A DNA stretch of 64,000 nt from Flavobacterium frigoris (GTDB lineage: Bacteria > Bacteroidota > Bacteroidia > Flavobacteriales > Flavobacteriaceae), in NCBI RefSeq assembly GCF_900111075.1, contig NZ_FOFZ01000013.1:1-64000 (forward strand), read 5' to 3'. This document shows positions 16,963 to 25,457 of the stretch, piece by piece. Under the pieces are notes generated by a model that saw nothing but the letters and a program-made list of their open reading frames with translations, had not been told where the DNA came from and made no database searches. The position numbers and the translations under genes are program-made. Numbering within the stretch: the first letter of the stretch is position 1; every line of letters begins with the position of its first letter.

Positions 16963-17934
16963 TTAGGTTTCGTCTCCCTCTTTTTTGTAGAGGGCTGGGG
17001 TGAGGACTTTAAAATTCAGCACATAATAACTTCCTATAATAACTGGCAGAACGACATTTAGAAACCACATTAAGGTCGAAATAAAAACGACAATCCACTC
17101 GTTGACCCCTAGAATTCCAAACAAATAAATAGCTACGCTCCCTTTAACAGCAAAGTCTAGAAACTGAAATGTAGGCAATGAAGAAGCTAAAAAATAAACG
17201 CAAGTTACTGCAGAAATCAATGTTAAATAGGGTAAATCGACATCAAAAGCGAGAAACAAAAAGTAGTACTGATGCGAAAAAACGAGATAGCGAAAAATGC
17301 CTAAAAAGATATTTTTTTGGTGAATCCGTTTTGGAATCTCATTGATTTTATGAATTAGTTTTTCAATCGAATAACCTTTTATTGTAATTTTTTTTATGGA
17401 GAATAATATAATAAAAGTAAGGATTAAAATGCCAAAAAGGATTGCGGCTGTTTTTGTTGTAATCACATGATATTGTGCATTAAAATACAATAAACCAAAT
17501 AGTCCGATGATTACGGTTAACACCATTTGGATTCCGTTGCAAATCAAGTTTAGAAATACCACTGTTTTAGTTTCTGACTTATCAAAGAACATGGCTTTTC
17601 CGGCATAGTCGCCTACGGCATTTGGGGTAAAAACCCCTCCTGTTAGTGCTGATAGAACTTGTTTAGTCGCTTCGCTTACAGAAATGGGTTTGAGATAAGA
17701 GACTAAGTTTTGCCATTTTAAAATTTCTAAATACCTATTGATTACACTCAATAATAAAATGAAACCAATTCCGGCAACCGACTGATTTTTCTTAAATAAA
17801 ACGAGAAACTGAGCCCAATCGAGTTTGTCGTTATTTGCCAGCTGGTTGTAAATAAAATAAAAGGCACCGCCTACAATCAAAAGTTTGATTAGAACTACGA
17901 GGAATTGCTTAGTTTTGTGAGGAATCGAAATCAT
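16963..17934 (-). CDS. Lysylphosphatidylglycerol synthase transmembrane-like (UPF0104) protein
   Basis: 323 residues with about eight transmembrane segments. The family hallmark near residues 85-115 (LSALTGGVFTPNAVGDYAGKAMFF) is present, preceded by SVINRYLEILKWQNLV. This family includes the flippase domain of MprF and AglD-like proteins. Without a synthase domain, the protein may help flip or handle a lipid-linked substrate for the glycosyltransferase downstream. The last ~14 codons (VLTPALYKKEGDET) are encoded by an interspersed GC-rich repeat, so the C-terminus appears to have been rewritten by repeat insertion. Confidence 0.85.
   Translation of the reverse strand: MISIPHKTKQFLVVLIKLLIVGGAFYFIYNQLANNDKLDWAQFLVLFKKNQSVAGIGFILLLSVINRYLEILKWQNLVSYLKPISVSEATKQVLSALTGGVFTPNAVGDYAGKAMFFDKSETKTVVFLNLICNGIQMVLTVIIGLFGLLYFNAQYHVITTKTAAILFGILILTFIILFSIKKITIKGYSIEKLIHKINEIPKRIHQKNIFLGIFRYLVFSHQYYFLFLAFDVDLPYLTLISAVTCVYFLASSLPTFQFLDFAVKGSVAIYLFGILGVNEWIVVFISTLMWFLNVVLPVIIGSYYVLNFKVLTPALYKKEGDET
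16973..17007. repeat. CCCTC...GAGGG-CTGGGGTGAGG interspersed repeat overlapping a gene end
   Basis: CTCCCTC/GAGGGC hairpin followed by TGGGGTGAGG, the same family as the element before dnaE (5282-5313). Here it provides the 3' coding end and stop of the LPG-synthase-like gene. Confidence 0.65.
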
Positions 17935-17989
17935 TGAGGCAAAGAAAAGAAAACTATTGTGAAAATGCTATTTCGTAATGGTTTGCAAA

Positions 17990-18131
17990 TACTTTGTGTA
18001 ACGCGAAAAATCTTCCGCAAAGATTCGCTAAGTTATTAAAGTAATTTTGCGATTCTCTGAGACTTCTTTGCTAGGCTCTGCGTAAGGAAAAAAACTTTGT
18101 GTCTTTGCGCCTTCGCGGCAAAAAAAAACGA
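17990..18131. repeat. CTTTGTG/CTTTGCG-type interspersed repeat before ruvC
   Basis: Repeated fragments such as ACTTTGTG, CTTTGTGTCTTTGCGCC and TTCGCGGC fill the ruvC upstream region. A related element with CACAAAG-CTTTGTGGACTTTGCGG lies at 20455-20510. The sequence reads open in the ruvC frame but looks non-coding. Confidence 0.5.
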
Positions 18132-18140
18132 ACTAAAAAA

Positions 18141-18695
18141 ATGGCAAACGAACGCATCATATTAGGAATTGACCCAGGAACCACTATAATGGGTTTTGGT
18201 TTGATACGAGTTATCAATAAAAAAATGGAATTTATTCAGTTAAACGAATTGCAGTTGAATAAAATGGACGACCATTATATGAAACTGAAACGTATTTTTG
18301 AACGCACCATTGAATTAATAGATACGCATCATCCAGATGAGATTGCGATTGAAGCTCCTTTCTTTGGTAAAAATGTACAATCGATGTTGAAGTTGGGTCG
18401 CGCGCAAGGTGTTGCTATGGCAGCGGGACTTTCGAGAGATATTCCCATTACCGAGTACGAACCGAAGAAAATAAAAATGGCTATTACCGGAAACGGAAAT
18501 GCAAGCAAGGAACAAGTCGCCAAGATGCTACAACAATTGTTAGGTTTAAAGGAATTACCTAAAAACCTAGATAGTACTGATGGATTGGCAGCTGCTGTTT
18601 GTCATTTTTTCAATTCTGGAAAAGTGGTTGGAACGAAAAGCTATACTGGTTGGGATGCTTTTGTGAAACAAAATGAAGAGAGAGTGAAGAAGTGA
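18141..18695 (+). CDS. ruvC: Crossover junction endodeoxyribonuclease RuvC
   Basis: 184 residues, typical length. The RNase H-like catalytic carboxylates are visible: Asp11 in LGIDPGTT, the Glu in IAIEAPFFG, and the C-terminal acidic site in [24 protein letters not shown] matches the family. It resolves Holliday junctions with RuvAB. I start at ATG 18141; an upstream extension (SLRLRGKKK) is encoded by an interspersed repeat. Confidence 0.95.
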   Translation: MANERIILGIDPGTTIMGFGLIRVINKKMEFIQLNELQLNKMDDHYMKLKRIFERTIELIDTHHPDEIAIEAPFFGKNVQSMLKLGRAQGVAMAAGLSRDIPITEYEPKKIKMAITGNGNASKEQVAKMLQQLLGLKELPKNLDSTDGLAAAVCHFFNSGKVVGTKSYTGWDAFVKQNEERVKK

Positions 18696-18705
18696 TGGGT
18701 ATTCA

Positions 18706-18846
18706 GATTTTTAGTGGTCAGTAGGAACTATAAAAAAGACAGGATTTAGTTAACAGTTCTGAGTTCTGAGTTACAGTTTTAAAATAATATTCAGTGATCA
18801 GTTTTTTAGTAATCAGCGTAAGTAATTAAAAAATAGTATTCAGTTT
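18706..18846. repeat. CAGT-type repeat cluster, left flank of four-helix-bundle gene
   Basis: A run of units such as TTCAGTGATCAGTTTTTTAGT, GAGTTCTGAGTT and, at 18832-18846, AATAGTATTCAGTTT. The last is perfectly inverted at 19296-19310 on the other side of the gene. Confidence 0.7.
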
Positions 18847-18859
18847 ATAAAATGTAAAT

Positions 18860-19231
18860 ATGAGATTTCAAGATTTATTAGCTTATAAAAAATCATTTGC
18901 ATTAGCAATGAAGATTTTTGAAATTACAAAAGCTTTTCCAAAAGAGGAAACCTATTCGTTAACGGATCAAATTCGGCGATCATCTAGAAGTGTTCCCGTT
19001 ACAATGGCCGAAGCATATAGAAAAAGAATTTACCCAAAACATTTTTATAGTAAATTAACTGATTCTGACGGAGAAAACTCAGAAACACAAGTTTGGTTAG
19101 AATTTGCTTTGTCTTGTAAATATATTTCAGTTGACATTTATCAGGAACTTATTTCTGAAAGTATTGAGGTTGGAAAGCTAGTTAATTATATGATTTTAAA
19201 TCCCGAGAAGTTTGGAGTAAAAAAAGAGTAG
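18860..19231 (+). CDS. Four-helix-bundle protein (23S rRNA IVP / S23 family)
   Basis: 123 residues, all-helical, matching the four helix bundle family: FQDLLAYKKSFALAMKIFEIT, YSLTDQIRRSSRSVPVTMAEAYRKR, then SETQVWLEFALSCKYIS. Homologues occur inside rRNA intervening sequences and as Avd in diversity-generating retroelements, where they bind nucleic acid. No rRNA, reverse transcriptase or variable repeat is nearby. The gene lies alone between ruvC and hemW, bracketed by CAGT-type repeats including a 15-bp perfect inverted repeat. It may be a mobile cassette. Confidence 0.85.
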   Translation: MRFQDLLAYKKSFALAMKIFEITKAFPKEETYSLTDQIRRSSRSVPVTMAEAYRKRIYPKHFYSKLTDSDGENSETQVWLEFALSCKYISVDIYQELISESIEVGKLVNYMILNPEKFGVKKE

Positions 19232-19239
19232 TTAGTAGA

Positions 19240-19310
19240 TATAGCTGAATACTAAAATTCTGCTCACTGAACACTTCTCTCAGACTGAACACTAAAAACT
19301 GAATACTATT
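19240..19310. repeat. CAGT-type repeat cluster, right flank of four-helix-bundle gene
   Basis: GCTGAATACTAAAA, CACTGAACACT, CAGACTGAACAC, and AAACTGAATACTATT (19296-19310), the exact reverse complement of 18832-18846. It ends two bases before the hemW start codon. Confidence 0.7.
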
Positions 19311-19311
19311 T

Positions 19312-20445
19312 ATGAGCGGAATCTACATACATATTCCTTTTTGCAAGCAAGCTTGTCATTACTGTGACTTTCATTTTTCGACTTCGATGAATAAGAAAGA
19401 AGAAATGGTTTTGGCTTTGGCCAAGGAAATTCAAATGCGCAAAAGTGAATTTAAAAACGATACAATAAGGACTATTTATTTTGGTGGAGGAACACCTTCG
19501 GTATTGACTTCAGACGAAATTAATTTTCTGATTGATGCAGTTTATGAAAATTATGAGGTTGCGGATAACCCAGAAATCACACTTGAAGCCAATCCGGATG
19601 ATTTGTCCAGTGAACGGATTTTGGAACTTTCGAAAAGTAAAATTAATCGTTTGAGCATCGGAATCCAGTCTTTCTTTGAAGATGATTTGAAGATGATGAA
19701 TCGGGCGCATGATTCGGCGGAAGCCCAAAACTGTTTAGAAGAAGCCACGAAGTATTTCGATAATATTTCGCTTGATTTGATCTATGGAGTTCCGGGAATG
19801 AGCAATGAGAAATGGAAGCAAAACATTAAAAAGGCGTTGTCTTTTGGGATTCCGCATATTTCTAGTTACGCTTTGACGGTAGAGCCTAAAACGGCTATGA
19901 ATAAAATGATTCAAACCGGAAAAATGGAAGCACCCAAAGACGAAGTGGCTCAGGAACATTTTGCGATTTTAGTAGAAACACTAGAGATGAATGGTTTTAT
20001 TCATTACGAATTATCAAATTTTGGAAAAGAGAATTACTTTTCAAAAAACAATTCTGCTTATTGGTTAGGGAAAAAATACATGGGCATTGGCCCTTCGGCA
20101 CACAGTTATGATGGTGTATCCCGCAGTTGGAATATTGCGAATAATCCTTTGTATTTAAAAGCAATTCAGGTTGGTAAATTACCAAACGAAATTGAAATCT
20201 TATCAGAAGCGGATCGTTATAACGAATATATTATGACCGGTTTGCGAACCATTTGGGGGGTTTCACTGGATAGAATTCAAGCGGAATTTGGACAAATGTA
20301 TTTGGATTATTTGATGAAACAAGCTCAGAAATTCCTGAATGATGAGTTAGTTTTTATTGAGAATAACATTTTGAAACCAACAAAAAAAGGAAAGTTTCTG
20401 ACAGATGGTATAGCGTCTGATCTATTTTTGGTAAATTTGGAATAA
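19312..20445 (+). CDS. hemW: Radical SAM haem chaperone HemW
   Basis: 377 residues. The radical-SAM cluster motif lies at the very N-terminus: Cys11, Cys15 and Cys18 in PFCKQACHYCDFHF. TIYFGGGTPS, TLEANPDD, NRLSIGIQSF and the SLDLIYGVPG segment follow, plus a C-terminal winged-helix region. The short N-terminus fits HemW rather than the true oxygen-independent coproporphyrinogen oxidase HemN. HemW is thought to bind haem and help load it into haem proteins. The start codon lies directly after the CAGT-type repeat. Confidence 0.9.
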   Translation: MSGIYIHIPFCKQACHYCDFHFSTSMNKKEEMVLALAKEIQMRKSEFKNDTIRTIYFGGGTPSVLTSDEINFLIDAVYENYEVADNPEITLEANPDDLSSERILELSKSKINRLSIGIQSFFEDDLKMMNRAHDSAEAQNCLEEATKYFDNISLDLIYGVPGMSNEKWKQNIKKALSFGIPHISSYALTVEPKTAMNKMIQTGKMEAPKDEVAQEHFAILVETLEMNGFIHYELSNFGKENYFSKNNSAYWLGKKYMGIGPSAHSYDGVSRSWNIANNPLYLKAIQVGKLPNEIEILSEADRYNEYIMTGLRTIWGVSLDRIQAEFGQMYLDYLMKQAQKFLNDELVFIENNILKPTKKGKFLTDGIASDLFLVNLE

Positions 20446-20515
20446 TATAAATACTAAGCACACAAAGGAAGCGGCATGCTCACAAAGCTTTGTGGACTTT
20501 GCGGTTAAGGAAACT

Positions 20516-21283
20516 ATGATAGCAACAATAAATAATTTTCAAGTAGACTTATCAAAACCCATTGATATTTCGATTCCGTTATCTAATACAGATGCGAACC
20601 CTATTGCTTGGTATATTGAAAAGCCAGTAATTGACCCCGTTCGTTTTGGAGAATGGGTCGGAAAAGTATCCGAAGGGATGTCTTCGACTAATTTTAACAA
20701 CATTCTTTTTAATCCGCACGGACATGGGACCCATACGGAATGTCTGGGTCATATTACACGTGAATTTTACAGCATCAATCAATTGTTGAAACAATTTTTT
20801 TTCATTGCTGAACTAGTTTCGATAGAACTGGAAGATCAGGATAGGGATTTTGTTGTTACCAAAGAGGCTCTTGTTAGTGCTTTAGAAGGGAAAACGCCGG
20901 AAGCAATAGTTATTCGAACCTTACCAAACGCCGAGGATAAATTATCCCGAAAATATTCACATACAAATCCGCCGTTTTTGGATGAAGATGCTGCTTTGTT
21001 TCTTCGCGAAAGCGGAATCCAACACTTACTAATCGATTTGCCTAGTGTAGATAAAGAAAAGGACGAGGGGAAACTCTTGGCACATAAAGCATTTTGGAAT
21101 GTGACTCACGTGAATAATTTAAATTCAGATGCCCGATTAGACGCTACTATAACTGAGATGATTTACGTTTCAGAGGATATTCCAGACGGGACTTATTTAC
21201 TAAATTTACAAATTGCTTCTTTTGAAAATGATGCGAGCCCGAGCAAACCTGTTTTATATGCTATTGTGAATACTGAAATTTAG
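20516..21283 (+). CDS. Cyclase family protein (kynurenine formamidase-like)
   Basis: 255 residues. The metal-binding motif of the family, HGHGTHTECLGH (residues ~67-78), is present. DISIPLS near the N-terminus and a central segment with NPPFLDEDAALFLRESGIQHLLIDLPSVD also match. Members hydrolyse amide or ester bonds, for example N-formylkynurenine, but the sequence does not fix the substrate. I start at ATG 20516; upstream in-frame codons are from an interspersed CTTTGTGG repeat. It leads a group with GNAT and MmcQ genes 2 and 19 bases apart. Confidence 0.85.
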   Translation: MIATINNFQVDLSKPIDISIPLSNTDANPIAWYIEKPVIDPVRFGEWVGKVSEGMSSTNFNNILFNPHGHGTHTECLGHITREFYSINQLLKQFFFIAELVSIELEDQDRDFVVTKEALVSALEGKTPEAIVIRTLPNAEDKLSRKYSHTNPPFLDEDAALFLRESGIQHLLIDLPSVDKEKDEGKLLAHKAFWNVTHVNNLNSDARLDATITEMIYVSEDIPDGTYLLNLQIASFENDASPSKPVLYAIVNTEI

Positions 21284-21285
21284 AT

Positions 21286-21687
21286 ATGATAACTGTTTCT
21301 ACCGATAAAAGTAAATTAGACATTTCTTTTATTCAGCATTTTCTAAAAGATATTTATTGGGCAGCTGGACGAACAATCGAGGAGGTACAGACTACAATTG
21401 ACCATTCATTTTGTTTTGGAATATATCTTGATGAGCAACAAATTGGCTTTGCAAGAGTAATTACAGATTATGTAGTTTTTGCTTATGTGATGGATGTATT
21501 CATTACTGAAGAACATCGCGGAAAAGGATATTCCTCCATTTTAGTTGATGCAATGATGAAGGAGCCGCAATTAAAAGAAGTTCAAATATGGAGATTGGCA
21601 ACTGCTGACGCACATTTTTTGTACAAAAAATTTGGGTTCACTGTTTTGGCAAAACCAGAGAGAATGATGGAAAAAACCAATAAATAA
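21286..21687 (+). CDS. GNAT family N-acetyltransferase
   Basis: 133 residues forming one GNAT domain. The acetyl-CoA pyrophosphate-binding loop is visible in DVFITEEHRGKGYSSILVDAMM, with the core strand FARVITDYVVFAYVMDVFI before it and a final LYKKFGFTVLAKPERMM. The substrate is unknown. The gene starts two bases after the cyclase stop codon. Confidence 0.88.
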   Translation: MITVSTDKSKLDISFIQHFLKDIYWAAGRTIEEVQTTIDHSFCFGIYLDEQQIGFARVITDYVVFAYVMDVFITEEHRGKGYSSILVDAMMKEPQLKEVQIWRLATADAHFLYKKFGFTVLAKPERMMEKTNK

Positions 21688-21706
21688 TTTTTTAACGGAA
21701 TTATAC

Positions 21707-22072
21707 ATGAACCTAGAAACCTATTACGAATATTGTCTTTCTAAAAAAGGAGTGACTGAACACTTTCCTTTTGATGAAGATACGCTGGTGTTTAAAGTAG
21801 GAGGTAAAATGTTTGCTTTGACTTCTTTGACAAAATGGGAATTAGGAGCGCCCGCTATTAATTTAAAATGTGATCCTGATCGTGCGCAAGAACTTCGGGC
21901 ACAATGTGATGACATTAAGCCAGGGTTTCATATGAGTAAAATACATTGGAATACCGTTTCTATAAATAAGGACGTCCCAGATTCACTTATTAAAGAATTG
22001 ATCGATCACTCGTATAAATTAATTTTTAAAAGTTTAAAAAAGAAAATACAACAGGAGATAGAGAACTCTTAA
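21707..22072 (+). CDS. MmcQ/YjbR family protein
   Basis: 121 residues with the family pattern: LETYYEYCLSKKGVTEHFPF near the start, then TLVFKVGGKMFAL, INLKCDPDRAQELR, and the HWNTVSI segment near the end. These are small CyaY-like-fold proteins with proposed DNA-binding properties. No partner is evident. It is the last gene of the cyclase-GNAT-MmcQ cluster. Confidence 0.88.
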   Translation: MNLETYYEYCLSKKGVTEHFPFDEDTLVFKVGGKMFALTSLTKWELGAPAINLKCDPDRAQELRAQCDDIKPGFHMSKIHWNTVSINKDVPDSLIKELIDHSYKLIFKSLKKKIQQEIENS

Positions 22073-22191
22073 CGCCATTCGTCGACACTTATCGTCGACT
22101 CAACTATAGCAATAGATTAATTACCGAATAAGGAATTGTTTTTATTATATTCGGAATATATTTATTTGTAAAAATTATATCCCAAAAAAAC

Positions 22192-22605
22192 ATGAGCAAG
22201 GCGCTAAATATATTGTTAATTGAAGACGACGAAATTGAAGTGATGAAGTTTAATAGGGTTTTGAGTGCCTTAAAATTAAGTCATAAAATTTTTGAAGCCA
22301 ATAATGGAGAGGAAGCTATTGAAATATTAAAAGTGAAAGAGGTTGTTCCAGATATTATCGTTTTAGATTTAAATATGCCAAAGATTAATGGAATTGAATT
22401 TTTGAGAATCTTAAAAGCAGATGATTATTTGAAGTATATTCCAGCTATTATTTTAACTACTTCAAGTAATCGTAAAGATATTTTAGAATGTTATAGAATA
22501 GGGATTGCGGGTTATGTTATCAAACCTTTGAAATACTCTGATTATGTCGATAGAATCACGAAACTAATTGAGTATTGGAGTTCAAATGAATTAATTACCA
22601 ACTAG
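22192..22605 (+). CDS. CheY-like response regulator, first gene of H-NOX operon
   Basis: 137 residues forming a single receiver domain: acidic pocket Glu11/Asp12/Asp13 (LLIEDDEIEV), phospho-acceptor Asp59 (VLDLNMP), conserved Thr/Ser (ILTTSS) and Lys (GYVIKPL). There is no output domain. It is five bases upstream of the H-NOX gene and leads a seven-gene co-directional operon. Likely role: phosphate acceptor or diffusible output for the kinases encoded downstream. The upstream gap holds two CGTCGA motifs (22078-22099). Confidence 0.92.
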   Translation: MSKALNILLIEDDEIEVMKFNRVLSALKLSHKIFEANNGEEAIEILKVKEVVPDIIVLDLNMPKINGIEFLRILKADDYLKYIPAIILTTSSNRKDILECYRIGIAGYVIKPLKYSDYVDRITKLIEYWSSNELITN

Positions 22606-22610
22606 AATAT

Positions 22611-23153
22611 ATGTACGGAATAGTAAATAAATCAATAGAAGACTTAGTTATTGCTAACTTTGGAAGAGATAAATGGGAAGCTGTTCGCGAAAGAAGTGGT
22701 GTAGACATTGATTTTTTTTTAAGCAATGAAATCTATGATGATGAGGTTACCTACAAAATAGCTACTGCCGTTTCTGAGGAAATGAATATGACATTAAGTG
22801 AAGTTTTGATTGCCTTTGGTGAATGGTGGGTGGTCAAAACTACAAAAGAAAAATATCCCGGATTAATGGAATCTGGAGGGAATAATTTACGAGATTTTTT
22901 AATAAATTTACCTAACTTCCATAACCGAGTAATGTTGATTTACCCTAAACTCACTCCGCCAGAATTTAAAGTAAGTGATATTTCTGCAAAAGGGTTGAAT
23001 TTGCATTATTTTTCAAAAAGGGAGGGTCTTCAAGATTTTGTTAGGGGTATTATTCAAGGATTAGGAATTGTTTACAAAACCCCTGTTGTCCTTGAGTTAA
23101 TTCAATCTAGAAATGAGGGAAGTTCACACGAAATATTCAAAGTAAATTGGTAG
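22611..23153 (+). CDS. hnoX: H-NOX haem-based gas sensor (NO/O2)
   Basis: 180 residues, the length of a stand-alone H-NOX domain. The proximal haem ligand is His104 in LPNFHNRVMLIYPKLTPPEF, and the Y-x-S-x-R motif that contacts haem propionates is Tyr133-Ser135-Arg137 (HYFSKRE). The N-terminus MYGIVNKSIEDLV also fits. The protein binds NO on a ferrous haem and usually regulates a partner histidine kinase or cyclase. It directly precedes a kinase with an HNOBA-like domain, the expected partner. It is a sensory H-NOX rather than a guanylate cyclase, since no cyclase domain follows. Confidence 0.94.
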   Translation: MYGIVNKSIEDLVIANFGRDKWEAVRERSGVDIDFFLSNEIYDDEVTYKIATAVSEEMNMTLSEVLIAFGEWWVVKTTKEKYPGLMESGGNNLRDFLINLPNFHNRVMLIYPKLTPPEFKVSDISAKGLNLHYFSKREGLQDFVRGIIQGLGIVYKTPVVLELIQSRNEGSSHEIFKVNW

Positions 23154-23157
23154 ACAG

Positions 23158-25455
23158 ATGAGTGGATTAGGACTATATTTTAATGAAGAAAGCTTTAATA
23201 GATTATTTCCCTTTTATTTCCAGTTAAGTCCCGATTTTCGGATATTAAATTTTGGAAAAAGCCTTGCTAAAGTATGTCCAGACCTTGAAAAAGAAAATTT
23301 ATTTACAGATTTTTTTGAAATAGTGAGGCCTCATATAAAAACTATTTCTTTGGAAGAAATTATTAAAAATAGCGACCAACATATTTTATTAAAGTATTCC
23401 AAAACGGAGCTCTTGCTAAGAGGTCAGTTTGAACAAACGGGAGACAGCTTGTTATTTGTTGGCTCGCCCTGGTTCACTTCTATGAGTGAAGTAATTGATA
23501 GGAAATTGACCTTCGAAGATTTTGCTCATAACGACGCATTGTTAGATTTGCTCCATGTTCTAAATAATGCAGAGAATACTTCAAAGGAGTTGAAGGAGTT
23601 GTTACTCACAATCAATACTCAGAAAAATCAGCTTAAAAAAGATAAGGAGGAACTCAATAGACTTTCTTATGTAGCTAGTGCTAATAAAAACGGTGTTGTT
23701 TTTACTAAATTAGACGGAAGTATTTTTTGGTGCAATGATGCTTTTTTAGCATTAACGGGCTACTCTAAATCAGAAATCATAGGAAGAACCCCCATTGAAT
23801 TAGGGAGAACTATGGATACAGATAAAGAGGAAATAAAAAAGATGATTGATTCGTTTTATGCAGGTAAGTCCTTTGAAGTCGAGTTACTACATGCTCGAAA
23901 AAATAGTACCCCTTTTTGGTCACGAGTAAAAGCACAGCCTATCACTGATTCCCAAGGAAATGCTATGCAATATTTTGCAATGCTGGAAGATATTTCACTT
24001 AAAAAGAGATATGATGAAAGCCTAGAGATTGAAAAAGAAAAATACAGAGGCATTATTGCTAATATGAATTTGGGTTTATTAGAGGTAGATCTCAACGATA
24101 AGATTCTCATGGCAAATCAAAGTTTTCTAGACATGAGTGGTTATGCTATTGAGGAAATGGTAGGGCATAAAGCAAGTGGATTGTTTTTGACCCAAGAGAG
24201 TAAAAAAATACTTCAATCAAAAGATCGGTTGCGATCTGAAGGCATCTCTGACTCATATGAGATGAATGTCAAGGATAAAAATAATGAAGATAAAACTTGG
24301 CTCATCAGTGGAGCGCCTAATTATGATGTTCAGGGTAATTTAATAGGCTCAATAGGAATTCATCTAGATATTACGGATCAAAAAGAGCAAGAGCAACAAC
24401 TCTATCTTCTTTCTTTAATAGCTGAAAAAAATATAAATGCAGTAATTATTTGCGATCCTAGTGGCAATATTGAATGGGCTAACACCAGTTTTCTGAAAAT
24501 GTCGGGCTATACAGAAAACGAAATTTTAGGTAAAAAACCAGGAAAATTACTTCAAGGAGCCGACTCTAATAATGAAACAGTGACTTACATGAGCGAACAA
24601 ATTGCGAAAGGCTTGCCGTTTAATTGTGAGCTTGTCAATTACTCTAAAAACAAAGAAAAATATTGGGTACGAATTCAAGGGCAAGCCTTGTATGATAAAA
24701 ACGGAGTTATCATTAAATTTTTCGCTATTGAAGAGGATATAACAGCTTGGAAAGTACTTGAGGAGCAAAAAGAAAATTTAATAAGCGATTTAGCAAAAAC
24801 TAACAAAGAATTAGAAGATTACGCGCAAATTGTTTCGCATGATTTAAAATCGCCTTTGCGAAGTATCAATTCGTTAATTTCATGGATTAAGGAAGAGAAT
24901 GAAAAAGATTTTGATGAACAAACAATGAAATATTTTTCATTAATTGAACACAAGGTTGAAAAAATGGATCATTTGATTGAAGGGATTTTAACCTATTCAA
25001 AAATTGATAAAGAAGTGTCTAAGGGGGAGAATGTGAATACCAATGATATTGTAAAAGGTATTATTGATATGATTCATGTTCCAGAACATATAAAAGTCAC
25101 AATTAACAACCCACTACCCATTATAAAAGCAGATCGATTTAGAATTCAACAGTTGTTTCAAAATTTAATTGGAAACGCAGTGAATTATATCGATAAAGAA
25201 AGTGGATTGGTTGAAATAGCCTGTGAGGAATTCAGCTCTCACTATGTATTTTCCGTAGCAGATAATGGAGTAGGAATGGCAAAAGAAATTCATTCTAAAA
25301 TTTTCGAAACTTTTAAAGCATATACTACTAGCAAACACTCAACGGGGTTAGGATTGTCTATTGTGAAAAAAATAGTTCTCTTCTATAAGGGAGAAATTTG
25401 GCTAGACAGTGAAGAAGGAAAAGGGACTACCTTCTTTGTGAAACTAAAAAAATAA
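23158..25455 (+). CDS. HNOBA-PAS-PAS-PAS sensor histidine kinase
   Basis: 765 residues, soluble. Residues ~1-160 look like the haem-NO-binding-associated (HNOBA) domain (FNRLFPFYFQLSPDFRIL, a central LRGQFEQTGDSLLFVGSPWF, then EDFAHNDALLDLLH), followed by a coiled coil (~165-185). Three PAS/PAC units follow, recognisable from NPVELG-like, NMSGY-like and KMSGYTENEILGK motifs. HisKA has phospho-His561 (VSHDLKSPLRS). HATPase_c has N, G1 and G2 boxes (NLIGNAVNY, VADNGVGM, STGLGLSIV). It is most likely inhibited or activated by the H-NOX protein encoded four bases upstream. A diguanylate cyclase output is absent. Confidence 0.92.
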   Translation: MSGLGLYFNEESFNRLFPFYFQLSPDFRILNFGKSLAKVCPDLEKENLFTDFFEIVRPHIKTISLEEIIKNSDQHILLKYSKTELLLRGQFEQTGDSLLFVGSPWFTSMSEVIDRKLTFEDFAHNDALLDLLHVLNNAENTSKELKELLLTINTQKNQLKKDKEELNRLSYVASANKNGVVFTKLDGSIFWCNDAFLALTGYSKSEIIGRTPIELGRTMDTDKEEIKKMIDSFYAGKSFEVELLHARKNSTPFWSRVKAQPITDSQGNAMQYFAMLEDISLKKRYDESLEIEKEKYRGIIANMNLGLLEVDLNDKILMANQSFLDMSGYAIEEMVGHKASGLFLTQESKKILQSKDRLRSEGISDSYEMNVKDKNNEDKTWLISGAPNYDVQGNLIGSIGIHLDITDQKEQEQQLYLLSLIAEKNINAVIICDPSGNIEWANTSFLKMSGYTENEILGKKPGKLLQGADSNNETVTYMSEQIAKGLPFNCELVNYSKNKEKYWVRIQGQALYDKNGVIIKFFAIEEDITAWKVLEEQKENLISDLAKTNKELEDYAQIVSHDLKSPLRSINSLISWIKEENEKDFDEQTMKYFSLIEHKVEKMDHLIEGILTYSKIDKEVSKGENVNTNDIVKGIIDMIHVPEHIKVTINNPLPIIKADRFRIQQLFQNLIGNAVNYIDKESGLVEIACEEFSSHYVFSVADNGVGMAKEIHSKIFETFKAYTTSKHSTGLGLSIVKKIVLFYKGEIWLDSEEGKGTTFFVKLKK

Positions 25456-25457
25456 CT

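Noticed and set aside
18860..19231. Diversity-generating retroelement (Avd-like accessory protein)
   Set aside because: No reverse transcriptase, template repeat or variable repeat is visible around the four-helix-bundle gene.
19312..20445. Oxygen-independent coproporphyrinogen oxidase HemN
   Set aside because: The radical-SAM cysteines sit only 11 residues from the N-terminus, the HemW pattern; the N-terminal extension of HemN is missing.
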